Assembly (NCBI GenBank): GCA_035536915.1
Contig: DATLNE010000049.1
Span: 1 to 64,000, forward strand
Direction of reading: 5' to 3'
Length of the DNA: 64,000 nt
DNA from: Acidimicrobiales bacterium
Lineage (GTDB): Bacteria; Actinomycetota; Acidimicrobiia; Acidimicrobiales; JAHWLA01
Positions 15,672 through 24,158 of this stretch are shown piece by piece; position 1 is the stretch's first letter, and each line of letters starts with the position of its first letter. The notes under the pieces were generated by a model, which ran no database searches, was not told the origin of the DNA, and worked only from the letters and a program-made list of their open reading frames with translations. The position numbers and the translations under genes are program-made.

Positions 15672-16877
15672 TCAGGACGTGGCGGCAGGCAGGTCGACGT
15701 CCTCGGGCTTGGGGTCGCGGAGGACCGCAAGCACTGCGGCACCGATGAGCCCGGCCACCACGGACGCCGCCAGGATGCCGATCTTGGCCTCGTCCTGCAG
15801 CGCGGCGTCCTCGAACGCCAGGCCGGTGATGAAGAGGGCCACGGTGAACCCGATGCCCCCGAGCGCGGCCGTGCCTACGACGTGGCCGCCGTGCACGCCG
15901 TCGGGGAGGCGCCCCACGTCGAACCGGCGGGCACCGAGCACGAACGAGGAGATGCCGAGCGTCTTGCCGACGACGAGGCCGACGAACACGGCGAGCGCCA
16001 CCCGGCTCGACAACGCCCGTCCGAGCGCACCGTCGCCCAAGGCGACGCCTGCGTTGGCCAAGGCGAAGACGGGCACGACGAGGAACGACGACCACGGGTG
16101 GAGGCGGTGCTCGAGGTCCTCCAAAACATGGCGGCCGTCGACGGGATGTGCCGGCGTGAGAACGCCGAGGGCGACGCCCGCGATCGTCGGGTGCACGCCT
16201 GCTCGGTACGTGCAGTACCAGGCCACGATGCCGAGGGGGACGTAGGCGAGCGGCGACGAGAAGCCGAACCGTTGCCACGCCACGACGGCGGCGAGGCACA
16301 CGGCAGCGGCGGCCAGCCACGGCACGGCCACGCCTCCCGAATAGAACACGGCGATGACCACGATGGCCCCGATGTCGTCGATGATGGCCAGCGTCAGCAG
16401 GAAGACCTTGAGGCCTCCGGGCACCCGGGGCCCGAGCAGGGCGAGCACGCCCACGGCAAAGGCGATGTCGGTCGCCATCGGAATGCCCCACCCCTGCGCC
16501 GCCTTGCCCCCGCCCGCCAGCAGCACGAACAGCAGGGCCGGGACCGCCATGCCCCCGAGGGCGCCGAGGGCGGGCAGGACGGCGGCCTTCACCTCCCGCA
16601 GCTCGCCCACGGCGGCTTCCCGCTTGATCTCCAAGCCGATCAGGAAGAAGAAGACGGCCATCAAGGCGTCGTTCACCCAATGCTGGAGGTCCTCCCGGAT
16701 GCCCCAGCCGTCGGGGCCGAGTTGCAGCTTGGTGTGCCAGAAGTCGAAGTAGCCGTCGGCCCACGGGCTGTTCGCCCACCCGAGGGCGACCACGGTCGCC
16801 ACCAGGAGCAGGGCGCCGCCGCCCGCCTCCGTCTGGAGGAACGACGCCAACGGGCCGACGAACCTCCGCTCGCTCAC
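15672..16877 (-). CDS. nhaA: Na+/H+ antiporter NhaA
   Basis: 401 residues, about 12 membrane helices. It exchanges internal Na+ or Li+ for external protons. Hallmarks: GLEIKREAAVGEL after TM2-3, GIPMATDIAFAVGVLALLG, LTLAIIDDIGAIVVIAVFY with the paired Asp of the ion site, and PVFALANAGV, FVGLVVGKTLGI and GGIGFTVALFI late in the protein. The GTG at 16877 overlaps the glucose-6-phosphate dehydrogenase stop by four bases (GTGA); the frame further upstream is antisense or shadow. It is third in an operon with sugar enzymes, an odd pairing that may reflect shared stress control. Confidence 0.93.
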   Translation of the reverse strand: MSERRFVGPLASFLQTEAGGGALLLVATVVALGWANSPWADGYFDFWHTKLQLGPDGWGIREDLQHWVNDALMAVFFFLIGLEIKREAAVGELREVKAAVLPALGALGGMAVPALLFVLLAGGGKAAQGWGIPMATDIAFAVGVLALLGPRVPGGLKVFLLTLAIIDDIGAIVVIAVFYSGGVAVPWLAAAAVCLAAVVAWQRFGFSSPLAYVPLGIVAWYCTYRAGVHPTIAGVALGVLTPAHPVDGRHVLEDLEHRLHPWSSFLVVPVFALANAGVALGDGALGRALSSRVALAVFVGLVVGKTLGISSFVLGARRFDVGRLPDGVHGGHVVGTAALGGIGFTVALFITGLAFEDAALQDEAKIGILAASVVAGLIGAAVLAVLRDPKPEDVDLPAATS

Positions 16878-18208
16878 TGCGGCCCCTCCGATCCCGCCGG
16901 GTATTCGACCAAGGGCGCGGCGCCCGTCGCCCAGGCGTCGAGGATGGGCTCCACGATGCGCCACGACTCCTCGGCCTCGTCGCCCCGCACGGCGAGGGCG
17001 GGATCGCCTTGGAACACGTCGAGCAGGAGCCGGGCGTAGGCCGACAGCTCCTGAGGGGCAAGGTCGAGCTCCCAGCGCGCCGGGTCGAGGCAGAAGGGAT
17101 CGCCTGCCCCGTTGAGGGCGATGTCGACGACCAATCGGTCGGGGTCCATCGCCATGGTCAAGACGTTGGGACCAGGATCGTCGCGCTGGCCGAACGGGAG
17201 CCGCTCCACCGGCCGGAAGACCACCCGCACCTCGCGACGTCGCGCCGCCATCGCCTTGCCCGTGCGCACCCGGAACGGCACGCCGGCCCAGCGGTCGTTG
17301 TCGACGAAGAGCGTGGTGGTGGTGAACGTCTCGGTGGCGCGGGACGGGTCGACACCGGGCTCGTCGACGTAGCCCTGGTAGCGCCCGCGGGTGGTGTACT
17401 GCTCGACCTCGTCGGGCCGGAAGCGCCGCACTGCCCGCAGCACGGCCACCTTGGCGTCGCGCAACGGGCTCTCACCAAGGCCTTCGGGCCGGTCCATCGC
17501 AATGAGGGCGAGCAGTTGCAGCAGGTGGTTCTGCACCATGTCGCGCAGTGCGCCCGTGTGGTCGTAGTAGCCGGCCCGTCCCTCCAGCGCCACCGTCTCG
17601 TCCCACACGATCTCCACCCGCTCCACGTGCTCGGCGCAGAACAGTGGTTCGAACAGGCGGTTGGCGAAGCGCAGGCCGAGGATGTTCTGCACCGTCTGCT
17701 TGCCGAGGAAGTGGTCGACGCGGAACACGTCGCGCTCCGGGAGGCTGCCTGCCAGGGCGGCGTTGAGCTCCTGCGCAGAGTGCAGGTCGGTGCCGAACGG
17801 CTTCTCCACGACCAAGCGCGCCCGTTCGGCCAGGCCTGCGGCAACCAGGCCCGTGACCGCCGGGCAGAAGACGGCGGGCGGCAAGGCCAGGTACACGATC
17901 AGCGGTCCCGCCGCGTGGCCTGCGGCCGCGCGCAGGACGGCGGGGTCGGTGACGTCGCCCGCTACGTAGGCAAGCCGTTCCACCAACCACGAGCGGGCGG
18001 AAACCGGCACGTCGGCTGCGTGACGGCCGAGGCGGTCGGCCGCGTGGGTGCGAAAGCGCCCGTCGTCCCATGCATCGCGCGCCACGCCGACGATCTCGAT
18101 GTCGTCGGGCAGTGCGTCGGCAGCCGCCAACTCTGCCAAGGCGCGCAACAGATAGCGGCCGGTGAGGTCGCCCGTGGCACCCAGGATCACCAGGCGGGTT
18201 GCGCTCAA
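16874..18208 (-). CDS. zwf: Glucose-6-phosphate 1-dehydrogenase
   Basis: 444 residues. Oxidises glucose 6-phosphate to 6-phosphogluconolactone, making NAD(P)H. The Rossmann motif is VILGATGDLTGRYLLRAL; substrate and catalytic motifs are LVVEKPFGTDL and the signature FRVDHFLGKQTVQNILGLRF with its catalytic His. Also visible are DHTGALRDMVQNHLLQLL, VPFRVRTGKAM and ELSAYARLLLDVFQGD. Slightly shorter than enterobacterial enzymes. A TTG at 18208 overlapping the upstream stop (TTGA) is the most likely start, because it gives a normal N-terminus just before the nucleotide fold. Middle gene between GH15 enzyme and NhaA. Confidence 0.92.
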   Translation of the reverse strand: MSATRLVILGATGDLTGRYLLRALAELAAADALPDDIEIVGVARDAWDDGRFRTHAADRLGRHAADVPVSARSWLVERLAYVAGDVTDPAVLRAAAGHAAGPLIVYLALPPAVFCPAVTGLVAAGLAERARLVVEKPFGTDLHSAQELNAALAGSLPERDVFRVDHFLGKQTVQNILGLRFANRLFEPLFCAEHVERVEIVWDETVALEGRAGYYDHTGALRDMVQNHLLQLLALIAMDRPEGLGESPLRDAKVAVLRAVRRFRPDEVEQYTTRGRYQGYVDEPGVDPSRATETFTTTTLFVDNDRWAGVPFRVRTGKAMAARRREVRVVFRPVERLPFGQRDDPGPNVLTMAMDPDRLVVDIALNGAGDPFCLDPARWELDLAPQELSAYARLLLDVFQGDPALAVRGDEAEESWRIVEPILDAWATGAAPLVEYPAGSEGPQ

Positions 18209-20007
18209 CGTTGCCTCGACAGCCTGGCCAGGTTCATCCCCGACGAGATGACCCCGACGTGGCTGAAGGCCTGCGGGTAGTTGCCGAGGAACATGCCCGT
18301 CGTCGGATCGACCTCTTCCGGCAGGAGCCCCAAGGGACCGGCCCGCCCGCACAGGGATTCGTAGAGGTTGTGTGCCTCGTCGAGCCGTCCTTGGTAGGCG
18401 AGGTTGTCGACCAGCCAGAAGCTGCACAACAGGAAGGCGCCCTCGTGGCCGGGCAGGCCGTCGGGCGACTTGTCGGGCAGGTAGCGATACAGCAGGCCGT
18501 CGCCCGCGCCCAGCTCGCGCACCACTGCCTCGACGGTGGCCACCATCCGCGGGTGGCGGGCGTCGACCACGCGGCGCAACGGGAGGGCGAGGAGGCTGGC
18601 GTCGAGAGCACCGCCGCCGAGGTGCTCGGTGAGCGAGCCCCGCTGGTCGTCCCACGATTGCTCCACGATGGCGTGGGTGATGCGGGCGGCCTCGGCCCGC
18701 CACCCCGCGGCATCGCCGGGGAGCCCGAGCTTGTCGACGATGCGAGCGCCTCGGTCGAGGGCCACCTGGCACATCGCGGCCGAGTAGGTGAAGGCCCGTC
18801 CTGCGGTTCGCACCTCCCAGATGCCGTGGTCGGGTTCGTTCCACTTGGCCGCCGCTTCGTGCACCAGCGCGACGAGCTGTGGCCACAGGCCTTCGATCGA
18901 CCCCCCGCCCGACACCCACTGCCACGCGCAGTCGAGGATCTCGCCGTAGGCATCGTGCTGTCGCTGGTCGGCCGCCGCGTTGCCCCACCGCACGGGGGCA
19001 GAGTCGCGATAGCCCGACAGCTCGCTGTCGACTCGCTCGGCCGGAGGGCAACGCCCGTCGAGGGTGTAGAGCACCCGGGGGTGGCCGTCGCGCTCGACGG
19101 CATCGAGGGCCCAGCCGAGGAAGCCCCACGCCTCGGCCTCCAAGCCGACGCGCCGCAGCGCGTAGACGGCGTGGGCGGCGTCACGCACCCATGCGTAGCG
19201 GTAGTCCCAGTTGCGAACGCCGCCGACGGCTTCGGGCAGCGACGAGGTGGGCGCCGCCACCAAGCCCCCGGTGTCGAAGTAGTCGAGCGCCTTGAGCGTG
19301 ACGGCGGAGCGACGAACCAGCGCTTCCTGCGGCCCGTCGTAGGCGATGTTCGTCGCCCACCGGCGCCACGCTGCAGCGGTGGCGTCGACCAGCCCAGGCA
19401 CGTCGGCCGCGGGACGGCGACGAGCAGCCTCGGCCCAGCGCAGTACGAAGTGCGCCTCGTCGCCGGCGGCCATGGCCAGCTCGGTGTGGAGGCCGTCGAG
19501 CGGCACGCTCGCCGTCAGCTGCAGGTCGAGCTCAGGACGACGGTGGGCACGCACACGTAGGCCTTCGCCGCGGCGTTCGACCGACGCGCCGCCCCTCGGC
19601 TCGATCTCCACCCGCAGGCGGACGTCGCCGTCGAGCACGGTGACGCAGCGCACCAGTTCGCTGCGTCCCGCGGCCATGTCCTCCTGCAGGTCGGCGCCCG
19701 CCCGCAGGGCCAGGCAGTCGGTGACCCGGACGGTTCCGGTGGACGAGCGCAGTTCGGTGACGAGCACCGCGGTGTCGGGTTCGTAATGCTGCCTCGCCTC
19801 CACCACCTCGACCGGCGCGACGGTGAAGTGCCCGCCTGTGGCGTTGTCGAGGATCGAGCAGAAGAGGGGGTCGTCGTCGAACCTGGGCACGCACAACCAC
19901 GCCAGCGCACCGTCGCGTCCCACCAAGCCCGCGGTCGTGCCGTTGCCGAGGAGGCCGTAGTCGTCGATGGGCAGGTAGCCGCCGGAGCGGCGCAGCGGGC
20001 GGAACAC
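18205..20007 (-). CDS. Glycoside hydrolase family 15 protein (glucoamylase/trehalase-like)
   Basis: 600 residues. The N-terminal beta-sandwich domain (~1-230) begins GYLPIDDYGLLGNGTTAGLVGRDGALAW. The (alpha/alpha)6 catalytic domain follows, with GGVRNWDYRYAWVRDA, the acidic PDHGIWEVR segment (general acid candidate) and LPEEVDPTTGMFLGNYPQAFSHVG (general base candidate). Family members act on glucose polymers or trehalose with inversion; no signal peptide, so it is cytoplasmic, perhaps degrading storage glucan or trehalose. Glucose released could feed the dehydrogenase encoded next, after phosphorylation. GTG start at 20007. Heads the operon GH15-zwf-nhaA. Confidence 0.9.
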   Translation of the reverse strand: MFRPLRRSGGYLPIDDYGLLGNGTTAGLVGRDGALAWLCVPRFDDDPLFCSILDNATGGHFTVAPVEVVEARQHYEPDTAVLVTELRSSTGTVRVTDCLALRAGADLQEDMAAGRSELVRCVTVLDGDVRLRVEIEPRGGASVERRGEGLRVRAHRRPELDLQLTASVPLDGLHTELAMAAGDEAHFVLRWAEAARRRPAADVPGLVDATAAAWRRWATNIAYDGPQEALVRRSAVTLKALDYFDTGGLVAAPTSSLPEAVGGVRNWDYRYAWVRDAAHAVYALRRVGLEAEAWGFLGWALDAVERDGHPRVLYTLDGRCPPAERVDSELSGYRDSAPVRWGNAAADQRQHDAYGEILDCAWQWVSGGGSIEGLWPQLVALVHEAAAKWNEPDHGIWEVRTAGRAFTYSAAMCQVALDRGARIVDKLGLPGDAAGWRAEAARITHAIVEQSWDDQRGSLTEHLGGGALDASLLALPLRRVVDARHPRMVATVEAVVRELGAGDGLLYRYLPDKSPDGLPGHEGAFLLCSFWLVDNLAYQGRLDEAHNLYESLCGRAGPLGLLPEEVDPTTGMFLGNYPQAFSHVGVISSGMNLARLSRQR

Positions 20008-20070
20008 GCGACGAACCCCCTACCCCGCGGACGGGTTGGCGAAAGCGGGTCGTGTGGGAAGGTGGTCGTC

Positions 20071-20289
20071 ATGCCTCGTCGCATCTGCTTCCTCGCCGTT
20101 GCCCCCGCGTTCTTCGCGGCGTGCGGCGGCGGCGACGGTCCGGCCACCCAGCGGATGCCCTCGGAGACCGCTTTCCAGCGCGGCAACTTCGACGACCTCC
20201 CCCTTCACCCGCGCTCGGAGCCGCTGGGCGTGAAGACGGAGACGGACGGCGTGTCCACGCGGTACAGCTTGAGCCTCGAACCCCGGTGA
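20071..20289 (+). CDS. Mini-lipoprotein, unknown function
   Basis: 72 residues. A lipoprotein signal ends FLAVAPAFFAAC (Cys ~19). The mature part is only ~50 residues, with FDDLPLHPRSEPLGVKTETDGVSTRYSLSLEP. The DLP-x-P-x-P-x-G phrase resembles the start of larger actinobacterial lipoproteins, so this may be a truncated or minimal member. GGAAGG lies eight bases before the ATG. Its stop overlaps the next start (GTGA), so it is coupled to the metallophosphoesterase. Confidence 0.6.
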   Translation: MPRRICFLAVAPAFFAACGGGDGPATQRMPSETAFQRGNFDDLPLHPRSEPLGVKTETDGVSTRYSLSLEPR

Positions 20290-21722
20290 GGACGGGCGAC
20301 GCCGGCACGGTCCAGCGTCTGCTGACGGCGAAGCCGGTGCGCGTCGTCGCGCTCCTGCTGATGTGCGGGGCGGGTGCGATCGGCGGTGCCGTTGCTGCGG
20401 GCCGCACCCATGCCGAGATCGGGCCGTTCCACGCCACCGTGTCGTTGCGCCTCTCTTCGACGGGCGACACCTTCGTACGCTTGGCTCCACTCGGCACACT
20501 GCGCCTCGACACCCACGACGGCCCGCTGGGGCTCGTCGCCACGGCGGACGAGCTCGACGTGGCCGACGCCCAGCGGGTGGTCGAGGACCCGTCGACGCTG
20601 AGCGCTGTCGACGACGACGCCGCTCGCGACGCCCGAGAAGCGATCCGCGCCGTCTTGCTCCGCGCCGTCGCGGGCGCCATGGCAGGCGCGTTGCTCGTGG
20701 CAGGGTTGCGGCGCCCGGCGCGCCGCACGCTGGCCTTGGGCGCACTGGCGGCCGTCGTCGCCACGGTGGCCATCGCGGGCACCGCTCGGGCCACGTGGAA
20801 CCCGCACGCCGTGGCCGAGCCCCGTTATACGGGGCTGTTGACGGTCGCACCGCAGGCGATCGGCTCGATCGAGCAGGTGCGTGCCCAGTACGACGCCTAC
20901 CGTTCGCAACTCACTCGGCTCATCGGCAACGTGGCCGAGCTGTACAAGACGACGGCGGGGTTGACGTCGTTCACGGCGAGCACCGACACCGTTCGCGTCC
21001 TCCACGTGAGCGACCTGCACCTCAACCCGCAGGCGTTCGACCTCATCGGCCAACTGGTGCGCCAGTTCAAGATCGACGCCGTCGTCGACACCGGCGACAT
21101 CAACGACTGGGGTACCGCAGCCGAAGCCCAGTTCGTTGAACGGATCGGCACTTTGGGCGTGCCGTACGTGTTCGTGCGGGGCAACCACGACTCGGCGGCA
21201 ACCGCTGCGGCTGTCGCCGCCCAGCCCAATGCGGTGGTGCTGGAGGGTGAAGGCCGGTTGGTCGCCGGGTTGCGCTTCTGGGGGATCGGTGACCCGCGGT
21301 TCACGCCCGACAAGAGCTCCGCGCCGGACGCAGGCCAGGAGTCCCAGGTGGCCGACCGGTTTGCACCCGAGGTCGCCCGCCGCCTGCGTGACCACGGCAG
21401 CGTCGATGTCGTCGCCGTGCACGACCCCCGGGTGGCCGCCGGCCTCGGCGGGCTGAGCGGCGTCGTGCTCGCGGGCCACCTCCACCGGCCCGGCGTGCAG
21501 ATGCTCGGGGCGGAGACGCGGCTGCTGGTCGAAGGCTCCACCGGCGGCGCTGGGCTGCGCGCCCTGGAGAAGCAGGAGTCGGAACCCCTCGCCTGCTCGA
21601 TCCTCTACTTCGACCGCAACGACCGCTCGTTGCGCGCCTTCGACCGCGTGACGGTCACCGGCCTCGGGCAGTCGGGGGCACGCATCGACCGCCACGTCGT
21701 GCCACCCGACCCGGCTCCCTGA
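20286..21722 (+). CDS. Membrane-anchored metallophosphoesterase
   Basis: 478 residues. Membrane helices are at ~20-40 (VRVVALLLMCGAGAIGGAVAAG) and as a pair at ~120-160 (VLLRAVAGAMAGALLVAGL, LALGALAAVVATVAIAG). The calcineurin-like domain starts at ~235 with all metal motifs: VSDLHLNP, VDTGDINDWG, VRGNHDS, VAVHDPR and LAGHLHRPG. The topology fits an active site outside the membrane. Family members cleave phosphodiesters or pyrophosphates such as lipid-linked or cell-wall intermediates; the substrate here is not known. GTG 20286 overlaps the mini-lipoprotein stop. The last 118 bases overlap the convergent HNH gene, copy 2. Confidence 0.85.
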   Translation: MRTGDAGTVQRLLTAKPVRVVALLLMCGAGAIGGAVAAGRTHAEIGPFHATVSLRLSSTGDTFVRLAPLGTLRLDTHDGPLGLVATADELDVADAQRVVEDPSTLSAVDDDAARDAREAIRAVLLRAVAGAMAGALLVAGLRRPARRTLALGALAAVVATVAIAGTARATWNPHAVAEPRYTGLLTVAPQAIGSIEQVRAQYDAYRSQLTRLIGNVAELYKTTAGLTSFTASTDTVRVLHVSDLHLNPQAFDLIGQLVRQFKIDAVVDTGDINDWGTAAEAQFVERIGTLGVPYVFVRGNHDSAATAAAVAAQPNAVVLEGEGRLVAGLRFWGIGDPRFTPDKSSAPDAGQESQVADRFAPEVARRLRDHGSVDVVAVHDPRVAAGLGGLSGVVLAGHLHRPGVQMLGAETRLLVEGSTGGAGLRALEKQESEPLACSILYFDRNDRSLRAFDRVTVTGLGQSGARIDRHVVPPDPAP

Positions 21723-22882
21723 GCCGCGACCGGCGTCGTCAGTGGGTGGCGGCCGCTCGGCAACGCTGTTGACGCGCCAGGTGGTCGGGTCGTGCGGGTG
21801 CGGCCGCGTGGATCGGTGATGACCAACGTGCCGTCGGGCTTCAGCTTCTCCGACCAACCCGGTTGGTGGCCGACGTGGTGGTGGCGGCTGCACTTGAGCA
21901 CCAGGTTGTCGAGGGCAGTGGTCCCGCCGTCGTGCCACGGCACCACGTGGTGGGCCTCGCACCACTGCGACGGCCGGTCGCAGCCTTCGATGCGGCAGTG
22001 TCGGTCGCGCAGGACCAACGCCGACCACAACGGGGCCGGGATGGTCCGCGTCGAGGTGCCGTAGTCGAGGATGGTTGAGCGGCCGTCGGTCACCACTCGG
22101 TGGATCGCCGCGTCGCAGGCCAGCGCCTGGACCGACGCACCGTCGAGCAGCCCGCCGCCCACGAAGCTGCCGCCCTTGCCGGCGCGCAGGGCGTCGTAGT
22201 CGACCACCACGTTGAGGTGCGGCCGATGCCTGCCACCCCGCCTGCCGTTCTGGTGGTCGAGGAAGAACCTGCACACGTCGACCAACGCTTCGGCCCTGCG
22301 CTGCGACGGCAGCACGTCGGGGTCGTCGACCATGGCCAGCCGCAAGGCGGTCGCCACCGTCTCGCCCCCCAGCGCGTCGAGTGATCCCGTCAGTTCCCAT
22401 TGGCCGTCCAACGTCTGTGACAGGTGGACGCCCTTCTCGAGCTTCGGCTCGATGTCGAGCATGGCCTTCCACTGCTGCATGGCCAAGGCGGTATCGGCCA
22501 CCGACAGGTCGACCAACGAAGGGACGATTGCCGCCTCGTGCTCGGGAAACTCCGGCGTGGCGTTGCGCACGATGGCCTGCACCTGGCCGCCCGACATAGC
22601 CCCTGACAACCAGCACGCCGCCGTCATCGGCAACGTGCGGAGCTTCTTCGCCGTGGACGCCGTCGATTTGGCGGTGCTCGCCGTCATGCCCGCGTGGTGC
22701 CGGAGCCAGGCCGTCATCGACGTGGCGCCGTCGAGTTCCCACAGGGCCTCGGCGTCGAACTCGCCGACCGCCGCCGCCAGCTTTGCGTTCAGCAGGTCGG
22801 CCAGCTTCAGAGCCTCCGCCAAGGCCTCGCCGTCGAGCGGGACCTCCAGCTTTTCGACGACGTCCCGCAACTCCCCGACCAC
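21605..22882 (-). CDS. DUF222 / 13E12-type HNH endonuclease-like protein, copy 2
   Basis: 425 residues. From residue 1 to ~368 it differs from the copy at 8570-9763 at only about two dozen positions, mostly conservative (for example ADLLNAKL against ADLLNARL). The HNH motif (CRIEGCDRP, CEAHHVVPW, LDNLVLKCSRHH) is intact. After RTTRPPG the two proteins diverge completely: here the frame runs ~56 more residues antisense into the phosphoesterase gene. That suggests the cassette landed without its own stop codon. The start is GTG 22882, six bases after the -10 TACGAT, so the mRNA is probably leaderless. Role unproven. Confidence 0.85.
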   Translation of the reverse strand: MVGELRDVVEKLEVPLDGEALAEALKLADLLNAKLAAAVGEFDAEALWELDGATSMTAWLRHHAGMTASTAKSTASTAKKLRTLPMTAACWLSGAMSGGQVQAIVRNATPEFPEHEAAIVPSLVDLSVADTALAMQQWKAMLDIEPKLEKGVHLSQTLDGQWELTGSLDALGGETVATALRLAMVDDPDVLPSQRRAEALVDVCRFFLDHQNGRRGGRHRPHLNVVVDYDALRAGKGGSFVGGGLLDGASVQALACDAAIHRVVTDGRSTILDYGTSTRTIPAPLWSALVLRDRHCRIEGCDRPSQWCEAHHVVPWHDGGTTALDNLVLKCSRHHHVGHQPGWSEKLKPDGTLVITDPRGRTRTTRPPGASTALPSGRHPLTTPVAAQGAGSGGTTWRSMRAPDCPRPVTVTRSKARNERSLRSK

Positions 22883-22929
22883 TCCTTAATCGTACATGTG
22901 TTCGATTACACGATCAAGCAAAAACCCTT
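21780..22929 (-). repeat. Dispersed direct repeat, copy 2 (HNH cassette)
   Basis: Partner of 8661-9810, same strand and the same 1,150-base length. The match begins at GGTGGTCGGGTCGTGCGGG and ends in ATCAAGCAAAAACCCTT upstream of the promoter. I saw no terminal inverted repeats or target duplications. Confidence 0.8.
22889..22917 (-). promoter_or_regulatory. LexA-box promoter of HNH copy 2
   Basis: Same geometry as copy 1 on the minus strand: TTGATC (-35, 22912-22917), 17 bases, TACGAT (-10, 22889-22894), six bases, GTG. The SOS-type box TCGAACACATGTACGA spans 22890-22905. Spacer sequence differs from copy 1 while the box, the -10 and all distances are kept, which argues for function. Confidence 0.75.
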
Positions 22930-22946
22930 GAAATCAAAGGGCTTTT
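22920..22946 (-). other. Hairpin upstream of HNH copy 2 promoter
   Basis: AAAAACCCTT (22920-22929) pairs with AAGGGCTTTT (22937-22946), 10 positions with one A-C mismatch and a 7-base loop. No minus-strand gene ends here, so a terminator role is not needed locally; it may be part of the transferred cassette. Confidence 0.45.
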
Positions 22947-23012
22947 AAACCGATCAGCGCCCCTGGCCACGAGATGTACGACGACGAGCGTCGTCGAACC
23001 CTGAACGCCAGG

Positions 23013-23029
23013 GTTGCAGTCGGGTTACA
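23013..23029. promoter_or_regulatory. Direct-repeat box, second candidate response-regulator site
   Basis: GTTGCA, five bases, GTTACA. It matches the box at 14091 at 16 of the first 17 positions counted from the leading G (23012). It lies 51 bases before the lipoprotein start at 23080, a position suited to regulation of that gene. Confidence 0.45.
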
Positions 23030-23079
23030 AGTGGCGACCTGCGTCGTAAGGCGCCCGCCTACCGGGTACACGTCTGAGG

Positions 23080-24129
23080 ATGAATCGGCCGCCGCTCCTG
23101 GTAGCGCTGGCGCTGCTGTCGGCGGCCTGTGGCACGGGGTCGGGTGACGACACGACCCCGGCCACGAGCACGACGACGGCTGCGGCTGCGTGGCAGTCGT
23201 GCGAGGCGCCCCGCGCCGGGTACGCGCTCGAGTACCCGCACGACTGGCACACCAACGTCGGCGAGGTGGTGGAGACCTGCCATTGGTTCAATCCGCGCCC
23301 GTTCCAACTTGCCCCCGCCACAGACGTCTTCGGAATCGCCGTGCACGTGCGCGTCCTCGACGGCCCAGTCGACGCCCACGCCCGTCGAGTCGTGGAGTCG
23401 ACGGCGGCGCGGGTCGTGCTTCGGGAGAACCGCACCGTTGCGGGCCACACCGCCGTTGTAGCGGAGACGGAATCCACGGGCCTCGTGGAACCCGCAGGCT
23501 CCCGCACCTACACGTACTTCGTGGACGCCGACGGCCGCACCGTGGTCGGGTCCGCCTCGCAAGCGGGCGCGCGCGATGGCGTGGCGTACGGCGAGGTGAA
23601 GGCGGTACTCGACCGGATGGTGGCATCGTTGCGGGTCACCCCGCGAGCCGCCCGGTGTTCGGCCGACGGGCTGAGTGCCACGCCCGCCACGCAGCCGGGA
23701 CTGCCGGTGGAGGTCGCCACCACCCGTCGCACCATCGTCGATGCCGCCACACAGTGCGACTACGCCCGCCTGGCGCAACTGGCTTCCAGCGGACGGCGTC
23801 CGTTCACGGCCGGCTTCGGCGGCGTCGACGACCTCGCCGCCTCCTGGCAGCGAGGCGAGGCCGGTGGAGAACGGCCTCTGCACGCCTTGGTCACCCTGCT
23901 CGACGCGCCGCATGCCCGGCGCGCCGCCGCGGGTGACCCGCAGTTCGTGTGGCCGTCGGCTTTCGCGGCAGAACGGTGGGCCGATGTGGCGTCCGAGGCA
24001 CGGGAGGCGCTGCGGCCGCTGTACGACGACGAGGACTTTGCCGCCTTTCAGAAGTTCGGCAGCTACGTCGGCTACCGCATCGGGATAGCGGAGGACGGCG
24101 AATGGCTGTTCTTCGTGGCCGGAGACTGA
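23080..24129 (+). CDS. Lipoprotein, unknown function
   Basis: 349 residues. The lipoprotein signal ends VALALLSAAC (Cys ~17), then a Thr/Ala-rich linker. Two regions follow. Residues ~40-190 resemble lipoprotein domains that begin with a tryptophan/proline motif (YALEYPHDWHTNVGEVVETCHWFNP) and continue with GHTAVVAETES and TYTYFVDADGRTVVG. Residues ~210-349 look like an NTF2/SnoaL-like fold (TIVDAATQCDYARLAQLASS, ending YVGYRIGIAEDGEWLFFVAGD). The function is unknown; probably an envelope or stress-associated domain pair. A single-pass membrane protein gene follows 29 bases downstream. Confidence 0.75.
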   Translation: MNRPPLLVALALLSAACGTGSGDDTTPATSTTTAAAAWQSCEAPRAGYALEYPHDWHTNVGEVVETCHWFNPRPFQLAPATDVFGIAVHVRVLDGPVDAHARRVVESTAARVVLRENRTVAGHTAVVAETESTGLVEPAGSRTYTYFVDADGRTVVGSASQAGARDGVAYGEVKAVLDRMVASLRVTPRAARCSADGLSATPATQPGLPVEVATTRRTIVDAATQCDYARLAQLASSGRRPFTAGFGGVDDLAASWQRGEAGGERPLHALVTLLDAPHARRAAAGDPQFVWPSAFAAERWADVASEAREALRPLYDDEDFAAFQKFGSYVGYRIGIAEDGEWLFFVAGD

Positions 24130-24158
24130 GGACGCCGTCAAAAGGGGACGAAGACGCC

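Noticed and set aside
13352-15742. A ~800-codon minus-strand frame opposite the permease and ferredoxin genes
   Set aside because: Composition is Gly/Arg/His-rich without domains and is antisense to clear membrane and ferredoxin genes. Only its last 117 codons (STAS protein) are real.
8661-22929. The two HNH cassettes as ends of a composite transposon or an insertion sequence
   Set aside because: No transposase, terminal inverted repeats or target-site duplication found at either block edge; the genes between them look like ordinary core genes.
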